From positions 1-58,094 of the forward strand of contig CALKNI010000093.1 of assembly GCA_938091115.1 (NCBI GenBank): a stretch of 58,094 nucleotides of DNA. Direction: 5' to 3'. The notes below the pieces were generated by a model that searched no databases, was not told the origin of the DNA, and saw only the letters and a program-made list of their open reading frames with translations. Below, piece after piece: positions 54,401 through 58,094 of this stretch. The stretch's first letter is position 1, and every line of letters begins with the position of its first letter. This DNA comes from an uncultured Pirellulaceae bacterium (GTDB lineage Bacteria > Planctomycetota > Planctomycetia > Pirellulales > Pirellulaceae). Position numbers and translations under genes: made by a program.

Positions 54401-54557
54401 CACCTTCTCGATTCGTTAGTCCATGGCAATCTGCACATCGAGAATCAAGAATCGGCTTAATTTGTTTATCGAAATCGACCTCATCTGCAATTGAGCTAGT
54501 CGGTAGGACCAGGCACAACAAGCCAGTGATCGAAAACAATCTAGATAAGTTCAGCAT
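51453..54557 (-). CDS. Planctomycete cytochrome C / DUF1549 / DUF1553 protein
   Basis: The protein is 1034 residues with a signal peptide (about 1-24). A PSCyt1-type domain has CADCH (41-45) and MMPPEGERLTPEEIALMVQW near 95-114. DUF1549 follows (about 145-350), ending with CCQCH in ECCQCHNHKYDPFSQEEY. A coiled coil and a beta-rich insert lie at about 375-640, the latter probably a carbohydrate-binding-like sandwich. DUF1553 follows (about 700-1010) with NRWWASYFGRGLM. It pairs with the DUF1501 gene downstream. Such proteins have large insert domains in this phylum; the substrate is not known. Confidence 0.93.
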   Translation of the reverse strand: MLNLSRLFSITGLLCLVLPTSSIADEVDFDKQIKPILDSRCADCHGLTNREGGLRFTSRPDAMVELDSGEVAIVPGYPNSGSLIARITSRDGAEMMPPEGERLTPEEIALMVQWIKEGAKWPERSDSKHWSYVAPVRPALPAIDAPEQLRNQIDYFVAERLARKGLTHSKDAPNAQILRRVSLALTGLPPKVEVVEAFMMNPSEEKFEQFVDSCLASSGYGERWATPWFDAARYADSNGYQADQIRESWAYRDWVIRSINQDQPFDQFTLEQLAGDLLPNATEDQRIATGFHRTVTCNVEAGVHPEENRVNQVFDRVNTTGTVFLGTTLECCQCHNHKYDPFSQEEYFRLFSFFNNTPVEVKLTSGVSYDFYGPKMDLSVDAETKLKRESLTDELKVLNQEKERIGIAAREKLEKLKSDLAAEIQNKITWTPLKILNFSTTSGESHQILNDQSVLIGGSLPGTSRYTVEVANELPRITAVRIEALTHEDLPGTGPGRGDVERPNFILSEFVVLAGSSKKGEKDDFELLGLDGAFADFSQKNWEVGKAIDGDQKTGWAIGQQFFKDHWATFRFQVPFELAKAKNRMRFLLDQNYGRGRTIGRFRLLATSDNVRTLGISAEIKKILALKKLNKGQQNKLDKFLSEGQPELIKVRNRIATVEKELAALKPPTTLVMQEMDQPRETFKLTRGDYLSPGKKVEPGVPAVLHSWNSELPNNRLGLAQWMVDSKNPLLARVAVNRWWASYFGRGLMASGEDFGTQSDPASHPKLLDWLAVELMESGWSRKHIHKLIVMSSTFRQTSQSSRVLNERDPENRLLSRGPRFRMPAEMIRDNALAISGLLSRKMSGPPVMPFQPNDIWRTVGRNGPKWNAAMDEDRFRRGVYVIWRRAAPYPSFVNFDAPDRAACVIERPRSNTPLQALTLLNDQAFVEMAVALASASISSSSGTGDLRSQLTYAMRRCVARVPEAGEIDILQSLYLAELSRFSSDSSAVDAFLKTNIVKAGNGGRVLTVAEQSHLAALSVVCNVLLNLDETINY

Positions 54558-54795
54558 TTAGTCATCAACCCAGTAATAAATTAACCGGTTCATCCTAACG
54601 TCTGGCAGTAGTCCATTCAAACTTCAACTAGAACGATCTTCGATTCTGCTCAAATTGAACTCGTTAAGAAGATTTGAATTACAGAAAGTAACCACCATAT
54701 GTGGAAACGGCTCTCATTATCGCGAGCTCTTATACAAAAAAAACGACACCCATGGGGATGTGACCTTTTCCGTAAAGCTTGGTCATTAACTGGGG

Positions 54796-55125
54796 TTAAA
54801 TAAAACCCAAATCTCCACCTTCGCTAAACGTGGCATTCACGACCTTACGACCACGTTGACGCTTGCCAATTATGATAATTTGATTTTCAAACAAAACCGT
54901 ACCCGCATTGCAACCAACATTAAACGTAACTTTGATTGCATCTACCTCACCGAGTGTCAAGCTCGTTGTTCGCCCGAACTTCTGCACCGGCATGCCTCCG
55001 TCCGCTGACTGATTGTTCGAAGAGGGTGCCCCGTATGCCTCCATGAGCGACGCGAAACCGGTATCAAAGAAAACAAACAGTGCGAATGCAGCGAGTATTA
55101 GCAGACTACGATTAAAAAGCTTCAA
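54796..55125 (-). CDS. Small secreted protein of unknown function, TTG start
   Basis: I place the start at TTG 55125 (109 residues). GGAG lies five bases upstream and the product then begins with a clean signal peptide (KLFNRSLLILAAFALFVFF, ending about residue 24). An ATG at 55242 would add 39 residues of mixed composition ahead of it. The mature part is about 85 residues, with two short charged motifs (GKRQRGRKV) and a Gly-rich end. I recognise no family. It lies between asnS and the DUF1553 gene, all on the minus strand. Confidence 0.65.
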   Translation of the reverse strand: MKLFNRSLLILAAFALFVFFDTGFASLMEAYGAPSSNNQSADGGMPVQKFGRTTSLTLGEVDAIKVTFNVGCNAGTVLFENQIIIIGKRQRGRKVVNATFSEGGDLGFI

Positions 55126-55401
55126 AACAACTCCATTTAGGAGAAAGAAGAAAAGGTAAAGGGGAGAGAAGAAAGGAAGAAGAAAGCAAGCGTGCCATCT
55201 CGGACAGGCTTCGCAGTTCAACAAAGATTGATTCGACATCAATTTTCACGTTCCAAATACGCAAGCAAAATCAATGGGCAAGCCTTTTCGGATCGGCTAG
55301 CACAGCTCCTCCGCGCAGCACTCGATTCATTCAATCGATCAGTTGCATCAACTGAATGGGAGTGTAATCAAAAAGCCGTTAATCGCCGTGAGAACAAGCT
55401 C

Positions 55402-56802
55402 TTAAAAATCGGCGTTGCCCGGAGTTCGAGGAAACGGGATCACGTCTCGAATATTGGACATACTGGTCACAAATTGGACTGCTCGCTCCAGCCCAAGTCC
55501 AAAGCCAGCGTGAGGAACAGTCCCATATTTCCGCAAATCGGTATACCACCAGTACTCATTAATATCGAGATCTTGATCTTTCATTCTCGACTCTAAAATA
55601 TCCAGCCGATGCTCACGCTGACTTCCACCAATAATTTCTCCAACTCCTGGAACCAGCACATCCATGGCGCGGACCGTCTTATCATCATCGTTGCAATACA
55701 TGTAAAACGGTTTGATCGTCTTGGGATAATCAAACAGTATCACTGGTTTCTTAAAATGCTGTTCCGTCAAATATCGTTCGTGTTCTGACTGAAGATCAAT
55801 CCCCCACTCGACAGCGTAATCAAATTTAACATTGGCTTTCAGCAGGATCTCGACCGCTTCCGTATACGGCAAACGAACAAATTCTGATTCGACAATAGTT
55901 GACAACCTTTCGATCAGCGATTTGTTTTCATCAATCCGCTCATTAAAGAACTCTAGATCTTCCGAGCATTTACTAAGGGCATCAGAGAAAATCCTTTTTA
56001 AGAAATTCTCAGCCAAATCCATATTGTCATTCAGATCAGCAAATGCAACCTCAGGTTCGATCATCCAGAATTCGGCAAGATGCCGCGAAGTATTCGAATT
56101 CTCAGCACGAAAAGTTGGCCCAAACGTATACACCTTTCCTAGAGCACACGCGTACGTCTCTGCTTCTAACTGCCCGCTAACGGTCAGGTAAGAGGGCTTA
56201 TCAAAGAAATCGAAACGGTAGTTCAAATTCTCGATCTTCTGTTTCGCAAGCTCATCTAGCTTCATCGTTGTTACTTGGAACATCTCGCCCGCCCCCTCGC
56301 AATCACTCGCGGTGATAACAGGGGTATTGATGTATAGAAAACCAAGCTCCTGATAGAACTGATGAATCGAATTACAGATACAATTCCTTACCCTCGCCAC
56401 GGCACCGAATGTATTGGTTCGTGGCCGCAGGTGAGCCCACTCTCTCAATTTTTCCATCGAATGCCGTTTTTTCTGCAACGGATAGCTCTCTGGATCGGCC
56501 CATCCGTGGATACTAATCTTTTGAGCTAACATTTCTGTTTTCTGGCCCCGCCCGCCAGATTCCTTGATCTCCCCCTCAACTGAAATACTGCAACCCGCAG
56601 TCAGTTGCCGAACTTCTGATTCGTAATTGTCCAGTGCCGCTTCTGCAATGATTTGAATATTACCCTGTGAAGAGCCGTCATTAATTTCTATAAAACTAAA
56701 ACCAGCCTTTGAATCGCGGCGTGTCCGAACCCATCCCTGTAGCAGAAACGTGCTCCCAATCGACCTCTCATCTCTAGCATCCTTGACTGAAATCTTTTCC
56801 AT
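55402..56802 (-). CDS. asnS: Asparaginyl-tRNA synthetase
   Basis: The protein is 466 residues, the normal length. An N-terminal OB-fold anticodon-binding domain (about 15-105) has [14 protein letters not shown]. The class II catalytic core follows, with motif 2 [21 protein letters not shown] (written in parts: [12 protein letters not shown], then EFWMIEPE) and motif 3 [10 protein letters not shown] near 435. The C-terminal PRTPGNADF is typical of AsnRS rather than AspRS. It charges tRNA-Asn with asparagine, so this organism can make Asn-tRNA directly. No T-box leader is visible upstream. Confidence 0.97.
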   Translation of the reverse strand: MEKISVKDARDERSIGSTFLLQGWVRTRRDSKAGFSFIEINDGSSQGNIQIIAEAALDNYESEVRQLTAGCSISVEGEIKESGGRGQKTEMLAQKISIHGWADPESYPLQKKRHSMEKLREWAHLRPRTNTFGAVARVRNCICNSIHQFYQELGFLYINTPVITASDCEGAGEMFQVTTMKLDELAKQKIENLNYRFDFFDKPSYLTVSGQLEAETYACALGKVYTFGPTFRAENSNTSRHLAEFWMIEPEVAFADLNDNMDLAENFLKRIFSDALSKCSEDLEFFNERIDENKSLIERLSTIVESEFVRLPYTEAVEILLKANVKFDYAVEWGIDLQSEHERYLTEQHFKKPVILFDYPKTIKPFYMYCNDDDKTVRAMDVLVPGVGEIIGGSQREHRLDILESRMKDQDLDINEYWWYTDLRKYGTVPHAGFGLGLERAVQFVTSMSNIRDVIPFPRTPGNADF

Positions 56803-56928
56803 TAACTCGTCTCTGTCTTAATTTACAAAATAATAAAATCAGGAATCTACCGCACCAGCAGCGGGGAAATCCAAGTCACGGGGCACCGCCATGCGTCTAG
56901 GCTATACAGATGCATCCGTACTGCCCTT

Positions 56929-58094
56929 TCACTCGCTACTCTCGCGTCTTGGTCTTGCAGAAAAACCAACCACGGCAAGAATGACAAAGGTCACGACACC
57001 ACCGATGACATAAGGACCGTTAGGGCTGTCGATTTTAGTCGAGATCGCTGCCACTGATTGCAACAAAGCCCCTATTACACCAACGCCCATCAGCACATTC
57101 CAAATGGTCATTCGCGTCCCCGTTGGTTTCTCATCCCCCAACAAATCACGATTATTCATTAACGCCATAAACGTGAAGTACGCAATCGGCAACAAGATCG
57201 CCGCGAAACTGGAGGCGACAATTACGAGATAAGTCTTCGAATCCCCGGTCCAAATCCAGAACCAGCAGAAACCAACGACACAAGCGGCTCCAGAACCGAA
57301 AACACGCAGCAAGTTACTTTCGTATCGGTTAAAAATTTCTGCAACCGCGTAACCGTTAATCAACATTAAAATAATAATGGTGGAAAACCCCATCCCCAAT
57401 ACGCCAAAACCAAAAACAACATTTGACCAATTTCCCAACACGGGCTGTAGAGTTTTTGCCAAAGCCTCCGTATTTGGTTTAACGAGTGCAGAAGCAACAA
57501 TTCGCTCATTCTGATTCATTTTTGCAATGAACTTTGCAACTTGCTCAGACTGCCACTGCTCAGACGAAGCTTCCCCTCCATCACTTGCCGGAGGCGTCAG
57601 CGAAGTGGGGTCTTCCTCCAGCATCCTCTCCCTTATCATCGATTCCGTTCCATTGAATAACCGACTCTGCTTAACAACAGTCCAGTCATTGCTCTGAAAT
57701 TCACTGTCAATCTTCGCATGAAATGCGTTTGCAGATGCCAGCACAATGCAACTGGTTACCACAATAAACGGAATGGCCATCCCCGTCATCAAGTCCCATC
57801 TCGCAAGACCTCGAAAGGGCTTGTCCCAACCGCGAGCTAACATGGAATAAGGCAACAAAAAGGTCATATTAATGCCAACCGCCGTGGCCGTCGTACTGAT
57901 CATCACACTCTGCTGACGTTCAACCAGTGCCGTCCCCCAAAACTTCTTTGCAGCATCCCCAAGACCGTCGACCTTATCAGCCAACCCCGGAGATGGATTC
58001 CACCACTGGCTAAAATCAGGAATAAACCCTTGTAAGACTTCCCAGCCGTTAATCTTTCCCGTGCGTGCCAAGAATACAACCGCCAACACAAAAC
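56929..58094 (-). CDS. NRAMP-like divalent-metal transporter, 5' end outside the window
   Basis: The C-terminal 386-388 residues are in the window and the frame is open to its right edge, so the N-terminus is missing. Several membrane helices are visible (about 60-85, 95-120, 220-250, 260-285, 287-310, 330-350, 360-380, counted from the window edge). A soluble loop of about 100 residues lies between helices (about 125-220), with Glu/Ser-rich sequence. The helix SVMISTTATAVGINMTFLLPYSML could be the metal-binding unwound helix of an NRAMP fold, but the classical MPH motif is not seen. NRAMP-related transporters of this kind occur in planctomycetes. The family call is moderate. Confidence 0.6.
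   Translation of the reverse strand, partial: FVLAVVFLARTGKINGWEVLQGFIPDFSQWWNPSPGLADKVDGLGDAAKKFWGTALVERQQSVMISTTATAVGINMTFLLPYSMLARGWDKPFRGLARWDLMTGMAIPFIVVTSCIVLASANAFHAKIDSEFQSNDWTVVKQSRLFNGTESMIRERMLEEDPTSLTPPASDGGEASSEQWQSEQVAKFIAKMNQNERIVASALVKPNTEALAKTLQPVLGNWSNVVFGFGVLGMGFSTIIILMLINGYAVAEIFNRYESNLLRVFGSGAACVVGFCWFWIWTGDSKTYLVIVASSFAAILLPIAYFTFMALMNNRDLLGDEKPTGTRMTIWNVLMGVGVIGALLQSVAAISTKIDSPNGPYVIGGVVTFVILAVVGFSARPRRESSE

Noticed and set aside
56803..56928. T-box or other amino-acid leader upstream of asnS
   Set aside because: The gap is 126 bases and shows no T-box sequence or terminator-antiterminator pairing.
1..58094. CRISPR arrays, insertion sequences, prophage or integrase genes
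   Set aside because: I found no spaced direct repeats, transposase or integrase motifs in any reading frame; the tRNA-Phe shows no nearby integrase or partial repeat.

Overview
The window looks like a piece of a Planctomycetota chromosome, most like Pirellulaceae. The reasons are two clusters of DUF1501 / DUF1549-DUF1553 / planctomycete-cytochrome genes, PQQ-propeller and prenyltransferase-repeat envelope proteins, frequent GTG/TTG starts, few strong Shine-Dalgarno sites, and moderate G+C. I see no phage, transposase, CRISPR array, integron or rRNA. The only RNA gene I can support is a tRNA-Phe(GAA), at 25958-26030, followed by a clear intrinsic terminator.

Layout. 84-1088: secreted protein of unknown role. 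1655-9961 (+): YqiJ-like OB-fold membrane protein, YqiK-type flotillin and an 1800-residue DUF3686-type AAA ATPase, read as a membrane-integrity module. 10017-12138 (-): a PqiA-like protein and a two-MCE-domain PqiB-like protein with an odd C-terminal domain. 12450-25250 (-): a long same-strand run with a prenyltransferase-repeat protein, a TonB-like anchor protein, ExbB, two ExbDs, a PQQ/TPR membrane protein, a TPR-oligopeptide-binding hybrid and a secreted unknown. This is probably one envelope machine energised by the proton gradient. 26315-30547 (+): a sugar ABC importer (binding protein, double ATPase, permease with a large inserted loop). 30911-31807: a degenerate Ser/Thr kinase (pseudokinase).

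32132-36067 (+): a metal-uptake operon (TroA-like binding protein, small anchored protein, ATPase, permease). The permease carries a complete DtxR/MntR-type repressor at its C-terminus, and a perfect 9-4-9 palindrome of MntR-box layout sits just upstream of the first gene. This arrangement resembles chlamydial YtgCR and is the most striking find: a transporter that seems to carry its own regulator, with a candidate operator in place. 36107-40718: methyltransferase (-), thymidine kinase (+), TolC-like lipoprotein (-), small secreted planctomycete protein (-).

41239-49911 (+) and 49935-54557 (-): two convergent sets of DUF1501 and cytochrome/DUF1549/DUF1553 proteins, with PPC-domain and WD40 partners in the first. 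54796-58094 (-): a small secreted protein with a TTG start, asparaginyl-tRNA synthetase, and the 3' part of an NRAMP-like transporter that runs off the window edge.
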